Origin: Chionis minor
Taxonomy: Eukaryota; Chordata; Aves; Charadriiformes; Chionididae
Length of the DNA stretch: 64,000 nt
Direction: 5' to 3'
NCBI GenBank assembly: GCA_013398295.1
Contig: VZSF01006829.1
Coordinates: forward strand, 124,001-188,000
Position numbers and translations under genes: made by a program. The notes beneath the pieces are model-generated. The model did not search any database and was not told the DNA's origin. It saw only the letters and a list, made by a program, of their open reading frames with translations. The stretch's first letter is position 1; each line of letters opens with the position of its first letter. This document shows, one piece after another, positions 26,909 through 37,274 of the stretch.

Positions 26909-29206
26909 CTTTACCACCTTTCCTCCTTTCACCAATTACAAGTTATTGCCAGCCTTTAACGACTTTTTCTCTCATGCACCCAGCTTTTTCTTACTCCCCC
27001 AAGAAAAGTAGCTCTTTCCTTCTCTGAACTTGGTGGATACACTGGTCCTCTTTCAAGCTTCTTGATTTATTCCCCCCCCCCTCCCCAGAGTGTTACCCTT
27101 GAGTCTTGTTACTCCTCCTGGGAATGCTAGTCCATGGTTTGTTTAAATGCATCAGCCTCACGTAGGCACGCATCTTGCTATATACTTGTTGGGCTCTCCT
27201 GACTACCTGTGGTCTAGCTGACACACCCATCTTCCCTGGAAGCTGCAGCAGCATTCTGTTTGATTTCTTTTTTTCCCCTTGTGTGAACTTGGCACCAAGC
27301 AGATCTAATGACTTGAAGGTCGTGTGTAGTCGGGGACAAGGAACAAGGGTGGGGATCGTGGTACACCAAGCCCCTTGAGGATCTTGTCTGTAAGAGTGGC
27401 CAAAGAATGGTAGTGTATCTGGCAGGAAACCTTTCTTCTCTTACTCGTCCATAAATTTACTGGCATTGCACAGTAGGGACAGGCCTGGAAGGGACAGGCC
27501 AGAGAGCTACTTCTCCTTTCTCCCACTACCTCTTTTCCAGGAGCAAGAAATACATGCCTGGTAGGTCCATTCAGCCACCTCTCTGTTCCTGCTATTGAAC
27601 CCCAACATTAGGGGAATGAAGAAATATCAGTAGGTGCCGCAAACAGGCTCCTTCAAGCTCTTGAAATTCCTAAATAATAGAAAACTCTTCGTGTTTTAAT
27701 ATTTTTAGCATGTAGTAAAGAAACCATTGTATTTTTGTGTGTGTGTGATCATTGGGTGCAGTCTCATTTTTGCCTTTGTTTTGCTAAGTAGTTTGATGGA
27801 TAGGTCAGGCACAACCTCTTATAAAAAGCTTTTCTTTTTTTTTTTTAAGGTTATCCTACCTTTTCAGGTAGGTTGAGTTGAGGAATTTTCATACACCTAG
27901 ACTTCTTCCACCCACATGGGTGTGGTGGGATTTAATTTCTGAGCCTGTGCAAGTGCCATGGGAGTACAAAGCAAGTACTGCTGTTCCTATTTCCACGTCT
28001 AAATCACTTGTACCTAGTGTACACAGAACTGGAAGCAGGAGGGCTGTGTTCTGGTCTGCTGGATCTGGTTCTTCCCAGGATAGCGCTGTGAAGCAGAAGC
28101 TGGATGAAGTTCCTTTGTAGTGCATAGGTGGCCTGTAAGCCTAACAGGAGCAGTCTGCGTTGGGTAATAGCATGTTCATTTAAACAGTGCTAATAATCAG
28201 CGTCCATTCTTGGGATGCGCAAACTGGAATGTACAATGAGTTGCAAGTACAAGGGAGCCTTGATAATTGAGGGACAATTTACTTAATTATGTTGGTTTTA
28301 GTCAATGTATCATTAAAACGATGAAAAAGTTAAATGATTGTTTAATGTTTGACAGTGTCAATATTTTCCAGTCTCCCAAATAATTTAGTAGTCAGGATGC
28401 ACGTATTTGGAAGGAAAAAAGAAATTATTCTAGAATATACATGAAGAGGAAGTGGATAAGAATTATAAAAACAAGATTATTTAAAAAACCAAAAACACAA
28501 CACCTCTTCTCCCTCCCCCCAAAAAACCCAAATCAAACAACAACAACAAACCACAACTACTTCATTTATTGCACTAAACCAAAAAGTTGGGGTATGTAAT
28601 GAGAGGGCTTAGTGGAACATGGTACCTCTTGTACTTCTGAATTATTTTTATAGTCCTTAAGGAATCTTCCATTGCAAAAGCAGCATTTTTCCTGTTGCTT
28701 TTCAGATCTTGAGAGAGGCCAGTTTTTGACTAGTGGTGACTAATCTCCAATGTTGAAGTGACCTTGGTCAAAAAGGGATGAATACGTGCAAGTGCTGACT
28801 CAGGTTACTATATTCAAGTAATAACCTATGGGCCTTTGTCTGCTCTTGATTAAAACAACAGATTTGTGTTTTTAGCTGTCTTACTGCAGCTGTCAGCATC
28901 TTTGTTCTTTCTGTGACCAGAAAACAGGTTAAAGAAGTCATTAAGTAAGGCATAACCTCTGTTTCCAAGGCATACTTAAGAAATAGATTACAATTTGAAA
29001 AAATATAAAGAGATTATAAAGATTTATATATAAATACTCTGAAACAAATGTTAATATCCAGATGTTCTTATGTCCACTGATTATTTTTTGTACAAGTTTG
29101 AATTAAACCCCCTGACTTTTCTCATCCTCTGTTAATAAAATTTTTTGGTAGTATTGTAAGACTATTTCTTCATTGTAAAAAGAATGCTTTGCTTCTACGT
29201 TTGCAG

Positions 29207-29420
29207 ATGCTGTGAAGCCACCAGTCAGTTCTTTACAACCATCTGCTGAGCTACCCTTGCCCATCAACACTTCACCGCCTTCCATGCAAGCAGAATCTTC
29301 CCTACCTCCTCCTTATCAGCTTATTAATATCCCCCCACTGGAGTCTTCCTCTGGTCAAGAAGATCCTCAAGACTACCTACTGCTAATAAACTGTCAAAGT
29401 AAAAAACCTGAACCTATGAG
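29207..29420 (+). CDS. GAB1: GAB1 coding exon 3 (214 nt)
   Basis: This exon encodes about residues 123-193 and the first two bases of Arg194. It is the linker just after the PH domain, with the sequence DAVKPPVSSLQPSAEL through YQLINIPP, then EDPQDYLLLINCQSKKPEPM. The block PPPYQLIN and the DYLLLINCQSKKPEP segment are highly characteristic of GAB1. The acceptor is gtttgcag|ATGCTG, and the first two bases complete an Asp codon begun by exon 2 (phase 1). The donor is ATGAG|gtaagt (phase 2). The segment is Ser/Pro-rich and predicted to be disordered; compared with the human protein as I recall it, the linker differs by several substitutions and short indels. Confidence 0.96.
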
Positions 29421-30344
29421 GTAAGTGACTTTTTTATCTTAATAGCACTTATTTGTGTTACAGGCCAAGAATTATTATGACATGTTTCTAAGAGCACTTT
29501 TTTTATTGCCGAGTCATTGAACATTTGGATGCATATAATCTGCAGGGAGAAGCTGCCTGTAACTTTTGCTTCTTTTCTTTCTATGCTTGAAATTTTTGCA
29601 GCAATAGTAATTTGTTTGATCAGTGCTAGACCCATGTTGCATTCTTCCAAAGTGGACAGCAATTGCCAATATGAAGGATCAGATAAATGCAGCGATACAA
29701 GCATTTGATTGTGGTTCGGAGTGATCCAGGTCACAGAGCACAGAAGTACCCTTTCTTCAGCCACAAACTGGTGTGTTTAGTCCAGTCTAGGATTAGAAAA
29801 AGCTGGAGAAATTTAGCATTTCTCCCTTCTGGTATTTGGTGCCCCAGTTCAGCGTTCATGGAAGGGATTCAGTAAAATATATTGATATTTACTATTACTT
29901 GACAGGTTACCACATCACTGAATATAGCAATCCTTGAATGGTATTTGTTGACTATTAATAACATGGTTCAGACTCTCAAGCGAGGAGTAAAAGATAATTA
30001 TTTCATGATAACTAAGAATGCAAAAGACTTAAACCACTTGATTTCTGTATCCGTAATTTTAACTTTTTTTAGATAACATATATTTAAAAACAAGCTGAAA
30101 TGAGCCTTAATTCTTACTGAATAGAGTACACACGCAGTCAGTTCTCTAGAGAAGTATGCAATAGGAAATTTTAAGGAAAGAATTGAGAACTACTACTGAA
30201 TTAAATGTATATTTATTTCTCCAACTGCTACTTCTAACTTAAATAGATGTACAGCACCTCCTGCATAGAAGGATATGATATTTATGGTAGCTACATGGAC
30301 AATGTGACTATGTTTTTTTCAGAATGGATCATGGTGGCCATCCC

Positions 30345-30541
30345 CGGAGCAGGTTGCCTAGGGACTTAGGGGAACCTCCATCCTCGAAAATTTAAAAAAA
30401 CCCAAACCAACCACAAAAGAACTAGACTGGGCAAGCTCCTAAGGAGCCTCGTCTGACTTTGAAGTTGGCTTTGCTTAGAGGTATTGGAAGAGCTGGACCA
30501 GATAATCTCCAGAGGTCACTTCCAACCTTGAGCATTCCGTA
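30345..30541 (+). mobile_element. CR1 LINE 3' tail fragment, sense, with internal A/C-rich insertion
   Basis: The fragment starts with gagcaggttgcctaggga and aacctccatcctcgaaaa, which match the CR1 segment normally read as 'aggttgcccagggaggttgtggaatctccatcc'. It ends ggaccagataatctccagaggtcacttccaacctt and gcattccgtag, the diagnostic avian CR1 tail with its attctgtg-like end. Between them lies an A/C-rich tract (30393-30419) not expected in the element. It is a 5'-truncated, diverged copy with no coding capacity. Confidence 0.82.
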
Positions 30542-33500
30542 GGAGAACCTTATAAATCTCTCTGGCAAGTTTCTATTCTGCAGTAATTCAAAATAAAATC
30601 TGCTGGGATATTTCCAGAAAAATAAACAAAAAGTCATATTCTTTTTGTGATTGCAGGAAAGTACATGGAAGGCTGCAGAAAGCTTCCTTTGAAAGTGTTT
30701 TCATGAGTATTTCACATACTCCCTTAGGGCCATACCTTTTAGTGGCGTTGCCTTCTTCATCAACACCTTGATGCTCTGCCAGTTTTACCTGTGCCATGTG
30801 CTCTCTGCTCCCTTGGTGTTTTTTATCTTGCTCTGTTGTGCCCGAGGAGTTTCCTGCTGTTTACTGGTGATTACGTGGTAGAAAAGTATCCACCTTTTAT
30901 GAGCTTTCTTATAAAACGGAGGAATGAGACTGCAGTTGCCCCAGAGTATTGAATGTTCAGGTTACGGGCAGCACGGTGTGCCCCGAAGCCTCCTGCAAGA
31001 GAAGGGGAAACCCAGTGTCTGCCTTTTCAGTGTTAAAAGTTGCGGTGTTTAGTGATGTTTAGAAGCTGATGGTGCCCAAGAGGTATGTCGCTATTCCTGC
31101 CAAAAGCTATCAGAAATATTCATCCCATTTCCAGAACAGCTTGGCAGAAAAATCTTGACTTTTCATTTCAGCGCCCTGGCTCGTCAGAAATGAATCTGAG
31201 TGCCCGTTTGCTTCTGCAAGGCACGGGCACAGAGTGGATTTCTAACACCCCCCCATGAAGTGTATTTTTAGGAATGGTCAAGGTTGGGATGTGTAATTGA
31301 CTTTGTCACCTGACTTAGAATTGTGTGATGTGTAGGTTAAGTAGAGGGAGTAAAGTCTGAGGAGACCATAAAAGGGCGCACAAAACAGGGCAAGGTATGG
31401 AGCCTGTGAATAGCCTGAAAAATTTATTGATGAGGATACTGGTGACACAGGAGAAGGTATTTGAGTGTTGGGGAAGGCAGAAGGTCCAATGGAGATGAAA
31501 TGCCGAGGGAACTGAGAAAGAACTGAATGAAGTCTGTGGGAGTGTAGAGATTGTTTAAATAAATGATGTTTTTGCAGTAATATTTGAAGACAGTGAAACA
31601 CTGGCATTGTGATTACTTGGAAATTATATGGGCTTAGTGTATTATATTTAACTAAATTCACTAAATAGCTGTGTCCTTTTATTAAGGAGGCTGTAATAAT
31701 GAAAATTCAGAATAATAGGTAGAGTTTCAGTTCCACCTAAAAGGTCTGCTTATGTTTCATGTCTGGTACAGTAGGTATTCTGCTGGGTTTGGGCCAGAGT
31801 ACAGAGGATATAGAGCTTTTCCTATGGAATTAGAGCTTTGTGTATCTGGGTTGTGTGTGACTAAAATGATCGTTTAGAGGGCACTGTGTGTACTACCCCA
31901 ATCCACAGCCTTACAGGTGAACAAAAAATTAAATGGCTGCATCATTTTCTTACTAATTTCCAGACTTGGAATAATTTATCTGTGTATTTAACACAACCTT
32001 TTTTTCCTTAGTGTAAACTGTAAAGCTTAAGAGATGTAATTAAATAGGCAGGTACTGTTACTTGAAGGGTTTCTTTCTATGTCATTTTCCCTTTAGACTT
32101 TAAAGTTGCTGATATGTAGGGAGGACACTTTCTGTTCTAATTTGGCATGATACTTTATATCTGGGAACTACTGAATTTTATTTCAAGGCATTGGGGTTCT
32201 TCTCCAGGTGAGGCAGTAACTGTGAAACATAGAGGAAGTATCTGACTTGCCTCTTTGAAATATTTAAGAATTGTGGTGTTTCAGAACTAACAGATAATTT
32301 TGAAATGCTTCATTACGACGTCACGCAACGCACCACGTACTGTTGTGAGGATATCTTGGACACAGCACTTGCAGCTGTAAGAACCATGATGTATTTTGTC
32401 TAAAATAGTCTTATGATCTGATCACTGTTGACTTGAGAAAGAATGTTGTTCAACTGTAGCATTTAGTGAGATTTTTCAGGCTCATATTTGGATCCTAAAT
32501 AAGAAAATGTAGCCAAAGACTGTTTCCAAAACCCTTATGGTTCTGGCTTATTGGAGAGGTGTATTGAAATACTAAACGCTGTCTTCCTCATCTTTCCTAT
32601 GTTTATGAACCAGCCAAGGGTCACCCTTTCTCTTGGAAGAAGGGCAGGAATACCTGCTATTAGAAGATTTTGAAAGTAAAAAGATTCCACTGCAGTGAGT
32701 GAACAGTAGCCATTCTTGGAATGTGTGTGAGAAATTAATTACAGAGCCATTAACTTGCCTGAAAATACTGTTTGTTTGAGATGCGTCTTGCATGGTGTTC
32801 TGTGAGTTTTAACAGAAAAATTTGCTTCCATTTTCTGGAAATGGGGAGCTGGCTTATTATTTATTTATCTGTCCATAGTTTTACTATGCTTGCTGTTTCT
32901 GTCCCATATTGCTGGCACACAGGAGCAGTTTTGCTGCCACTTTGTTCATAGTATTCTGTTTAATTGGTCGCATCGATTCCTGCAGATGGGAAAAGAAATC
33001 AGCTTGAAAGGATTGAATGGTCAAGCCAGACTGAATACAGCACATTCAAAAATGGGATGATTACCCCCTCGGACTAAAACGCGTTTCAAACTCTTTTCCT
33101 GGGTCTCTGTCAACAAGTAGTTTTTTAGTACGTGGAGGCAGGCTTTTTCTTGAGCTCCCCCTGCCTCAATGCCCCACCTCTTCTCTGTGCATCTTAATGT
33201 CCAGTCCTTGTAGATCAGCAGGCTGTACAGTTATCTCTTCTTCATGTGTGGAAAGAGGTGTCCAGTCCTATCACTGTGTAAGGAATAGTTTGGCCACTTA
33301 GCATAATTGCATATATGTGATGCCGGCATGTGATAACACTGAATCCGTGTCACAGTCATCCTCTGCTTATAGAGTGAGAAGTTTTTGTTGTGTTATGTCC
33401 AACTTTGCCATTATTTTAAACTGAGGTGTAAAAAATCCAGTAATACTTACCTTAATAATAAATTGTTAATGCAATATTTAAGCCAATTGGGTTTTGGTTT

Positions 33501-34406
33501 GGTTGTTTTTTGTTTTTTTTTTGTTGTGCTGTTCTGAAGTGCATGGGGAAAATTGTAATTTTCAGGTAACTTTCCTAACTGCAGAATTCATCAAGCATCC
33601 TGCATCTGAAATCCTTTTTGAAAAAAAGAAGAAAAAGAGAGCAGGGGCAAAGTCTGTCCCTGAACTCTAGTCCTAACTTAAATTTCCATGAGGTAACATG
33701 AATCAACTATGCATTGTAGATTTTCAAAATTGTACATGGTGTTCCTATCATCAGTGGTTCAATACTGACTTTTGAAAACTAAGTGAACTTCAGAGGCTGA
33801 ATTCCCTGTCTTCATTTTGGCGTAAACTGCTTTCTTGGCCCATATTTCAGACTGTCTTCAAACTTTTGGTCCTGCAAAATCAGATTGGTTACAACCCATT
33901 CATATTCTAAAGATTATTTCAATAGCCTAAGAAGTCGATTCCAAAAGATTACTTTTTAAAAACACAAAGGGAGTCAGTAATGCCCTGTTATAATGAGAAA
34001 TGTAAGTTGTTGCTATCAGCTAAGCGAAGGACAGGCCTGGCTCCCTTGTGTGTCATGCTTTGTGAATCTTCTGTTTTCACAAGTGCTTGTGGTCAAGAAA
34101 GAAGCAGCAACAGTCACTTAGACCTGGAAAAAAGCCTAAATTTAAAAATGATAGCACTTGTTGCTTACATATGATGGGTAATCCTTAGGCACTGGTATCA
34201 TACATGTGCTGTTGCATTTTGAGCTTTGGTTATATACTCCTGAATGTTTTTGTAAGATAGATGTAGTGTTTATGTTTTATTTCTGTAGTTGAGGAAGTTT
34301 TTTCATTTTAAAGTATATCCTAGTGAACTGGAACTAGTAATTTTGGTTCTTCAATTCATTGTCAACGTCCAGCTTCTCTAGGCTCCCCACTTTATTTTTT
34401 ATAGCA

Positions 34407-34452
34407 TATAAAATACAGATCACAATCCTTATAAAATACAGATCACAAGCCT
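34407..34452 (+). repeat. Two-copy tandem duplication, 23-bp unit
   Basis: Positions 34407-34429 and 34430-34452 are adjacent copies of a 23-bp unit beginning tataaaatacagatcacaa, with one T/G mismatch near the end. It is in intron 3. Confidence 0.9.
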
Positions 34453-35884
34453 TGCCGTACTCACTCACGTAAAACACATGTGACTTGCTGGGACTTTGGT
34501 CTGAACAAATACCAGAGAACTAGAAGAGTACATCTAGAAAGTGAGGAACTCCTGAATGAATCCTTTGAGCTAAGCTCAGAGTGTTACTGGTCACACAGTG
34601 TGTTCACAATTTATTATGCACTCTGTAACCTCATGGAGTTCCTTCAGTCCAAGTGCTTTATTTTTTGCAAGTATATTGAACTTCCAGTGGCTCATTACTG
34701 AATTTTTGAGGCTCTGAGGCAAAGGATAAGCTAGTAGTAAACAAGAGATAATATTTTTGATGGCCAGCGTTGTGAGGAATATAGGAAGTTTCACTTCCTT
34801 GGTTGTGCCAAGGATAAATACTTAATGAGACCATTCTCTGATTTTTTTGGGGTTCTTTTAAACTAAATGCAGTTTAATGTTCAGAGTCACCTGGCAACTG
34901 GCTCTGACCAGTGAGACAAAACTTAAATATATGTTTAAAATAGTAACCGGAGCAAAATTAGTGTACTTTTTCTAATGAAAAAAGAAGACCCACACCAAGA
35001 AACCTAAGAAGCAGCTAACAGAAAAAGGTTGTACAATTAAAGGTGGAGAAAAACTCTCATAAGCCGCTTGGACTAATGGAAGATTGTATCTCTGCTATTA
35101 AACAGAACAAAAACCAGTTGGTTGGGTGAATGACTTTTTCTTGACTGCACATGTCCAGTCTAAGCTAATCACGTTGGTTCCCTTGATAGCTGGCAGAGGT
35201 GCACTTTGGAAGTGATTCATTGGGTTTAGATGGGTATCTAAGAAGAACGGATTGTGTTTCACACAGTCTCCATTTCTCCAATGATGGCAGAGGAAACCTA
35301 AATGAATAGCTAAACTGGATTCCTTTCTCCTCAGGTTACCAGCACCCTGGGAGATAAATCCAGCTGTCCCTTAAAGTTTTGTGCAATCTTACTGACAAAT
35401 TGAAATTTGAATAATAAATTCTGGTTGTGATCACTTTGAGGTAGAGAGCCTTTTAAAATAAGGGGGGAAAAAAATGCTTATTGCGGTAGTCACACTGTTG
35501 AATGTTATGTACTTTATTCCTCAGAAATTTTGTGAACTGCATGGTCCGGTTGCTTAATAGAGCTTAGTAAGAGTAGTGTAGCAACTATTCATTGATACAT
35601 ATGCATGCTGAAGTATTTATGTACATATTTATAACTTAACACAATGGTATGGTACTGTGGTAATGAAAATAGAAAATATGGTATGATCGATCAAAAAGTG
35701 TATGGACTGCATTAACTTCACCTGTGTTAGTATTTTGCCACTGTCTTGACTTTCATTTAAGCAAGGGAGTCAAACTGGTAACAGAATTTCTCTGCCTGGA
35801 GCAAGGTAACTGGGGAGGTTTATTGGAAAGAAAGAAAGAAAAAAAAAAAAAGGCAGTGTGTTTACTTTCTGTGTAAGTTTACTG

Positions 35885-35904
35885 GTACTGGTTAGGACCA
35901 GTAC
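35885..35904. repeat. Perfect 8-bp inverted repeat with 4-nt loop
   Basis: The arms gtactggt (35885-35892) and accagtac (35897-35904) are exact reverse complements separated by tagg. It is a compact possible hairpin in intron 3, about 770 bp upstream of exon 4. Confidence 0.85.
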
Positions 35905-36669
35905 TAATGAGTGCTATTCTCATAAAAGATGGAATTTCCGGAGAAATCAAAGATAAACTACTATGCAGTTTTATCTAACAACACTGCCTTAACTTACATT
36001 CAAGACAAAAGCATTCTGTTGCACATGCATCCAATGGATTTTTTTCCCCCAAAGAGTGTGCTATCTTCCTATTTCTGTTCTTATTGTTCTTATCTATTAT
36101 TTCTCACTTCTTCATGCACTTTGAACCAGTTTTATATGATCAGTAGATAACTTCAGGCGTGCACTTAAGAGTGTTACAAGCAGTTGTATTTTTTCCTCTA
36201 ACCTTTTTTTTTCATACTGATTAGAACTACCAAGTACTGTAAACCCGAGGATTGAGTGTATTTTTACCTTTAGCAGTTCCATTAAAGTGCTGCTAGGTAG
36301 CAGCACGGGTTAAAAAAATATAAAATCTCCCAGCCCCCAAACAAACTCTGCTCCAAACTGGTGCTGTAGAAATCACTTGCTTTATGAAACATCAACCTGT
36401 TCTTTAGCTGTTGCTGAAGCTCCACGCTTGTGTTATCTGTTTCACATGCATGGATTTGTATGTATGTAGCTACTTAGGATCCTTCTTAAGTACCACTGTT
36501 TGTTTAATAATTGAGATCCTGCGTTTCATTTAAACAACAACAACAAAATATTGGAAGAGACTGATGCACTTTTTAGTTGTTTACAGTTTAAACGTTGTGT
36601 TTATGGTTTGTAATGTTTGTTTTCCTTGGTATGTTCATCAACATTTTAATCTTGCAATCTTACATGTAG

Positions 36670-37274
36670 ATCTCATGCTGACTCGGCAAAATCCAGCTCT
36701 TCTGAAACAGACTGCAATGATAACGTGCCCTCCCACAAAAATCCTGCTCCATCAGCGAGCAAGCATGCTGTGAACGGCTTTTTTCAGCAGCAAGGTGTCT
36801 ATGACTCCCCGCCTTCTCGTACTGGACAGACACTGGCAGACTGCAGCCTTTATAACCTTCCTAGGAGTTACTCACAGGATGTTTTACCGAAGGCAGCGTC
36901 TCCGTCTGGGACTGACGCAGAAGGAGAGCAACATGTTTTCAGTACCCCCTCAGCATCATCTTCGTTAGACGCACAGATGAGGCACATCTCCATTAGCTAT
37001 GACATTCCCCCCACACCTGGAGGTACTTATCAGATTCCACGAACTTTTCCAGAGGGAACGCTGTCTCAGACTTCAAAACTGGAGACTATTCCAGATATTC
37101 CTCCACCTCGGCCACCAAAACCTCACCATGCTGCAGATCGATCTCCCGTGGAAACATGTAGCATTAGTCGCACTGCATCAGACACTGACAGTAGTTATTG
37201 CGTCCCTACAGCAGGAATGCCACCCTCACGCAGTAATACCATTTCAACTGTAGATTTGAATATCTTTCGTAAAG
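36670..37274 (+). CDS. GAB1: GAB1 coding exon 4, CRK/GRB2 docking region (605 nt)
   Basis: This is the largest coding exon, about residues 194-395 plus one base. Its A completes Arg194, followed by [18 protein letters not shown]. It carries five YxxP motifs: YDSP (Tyr238), YNLP (255), YDIP (304), YQIP (314) and YCVP (370). In the family, these bind SH2 domains of CRK/CRKL and PLC-gamma after phosphorylation. PPPRPPKP at about 338-345 is the canonical GRB2 C-terminal SH3 site that links GAB1 to receptors. Many Ser/Thr-Pro sites fit MAPK feedback phosphorylation. The exon ends at [10 protein letters not shown] plus G, with donor AAAG|gtcagt (phase 1). Reading on past the donor gives an open frame to 37321, which is intronic. 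It matches human GAB1 residue for residue over the motifs, offset by about three. Confidence 0.97.

Larger units (their letters stand above)
18180..29206 (+). other. GAB1: GAB1 intron 2 (11,027 bp)
   Basis: GT-AG intron between the PH-domain exon and exon 3. Its donor is gtaagt, and its acceptor is a T-rich stretch ending gtttgcag. It is AT-rich. It holds an ancient CR1 3' relic around 26.5-26.9 kb, a 22-bp tandem duplication at 21672-21715, A/C-rich tracts near 25.1, 26.0 and 28.5 kb, and a purine-rich stretch from about 22.4 to 23.2 kb. No coding exon or RNA gene was recognised inside it. Confidence 0.93.
29421..36669 (+). other. GAB1: GAB1 intron 3 (7,249 bp)
   Basis: GT-AG intron between exons 3 and 4. 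The donor is gtaagt. The acceptor is ttgcaatcttacatgtag, with a rather interrupted pyrimidine tract. It contains a degraded CR1 tail at 30345-30541, a 23-bp tandem duplication at 34407-34452 and a perfect 8-bp hairpin at 35885-35904. The rest is AT-rich sequence in which I recognise nothing. Confidence 0.93.

Noticed and set aside
29212..29424. Free-standing small gene starting at GTG 29212
   Set aside because: This is coding exon 3 of GAB1: its ends coincide with strong splice sites and its phase fits exons 2 and 4.
31278..31661. 127-codon open frame on the minus strand in intron 3
   Set aside because: No recognisable domain; probably a composition effect.
36999..37253. 84-codon overlapping frame inside exon 4
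   Set aside because: It is a +1-type shadow of the GAB1 frame with no independent support.
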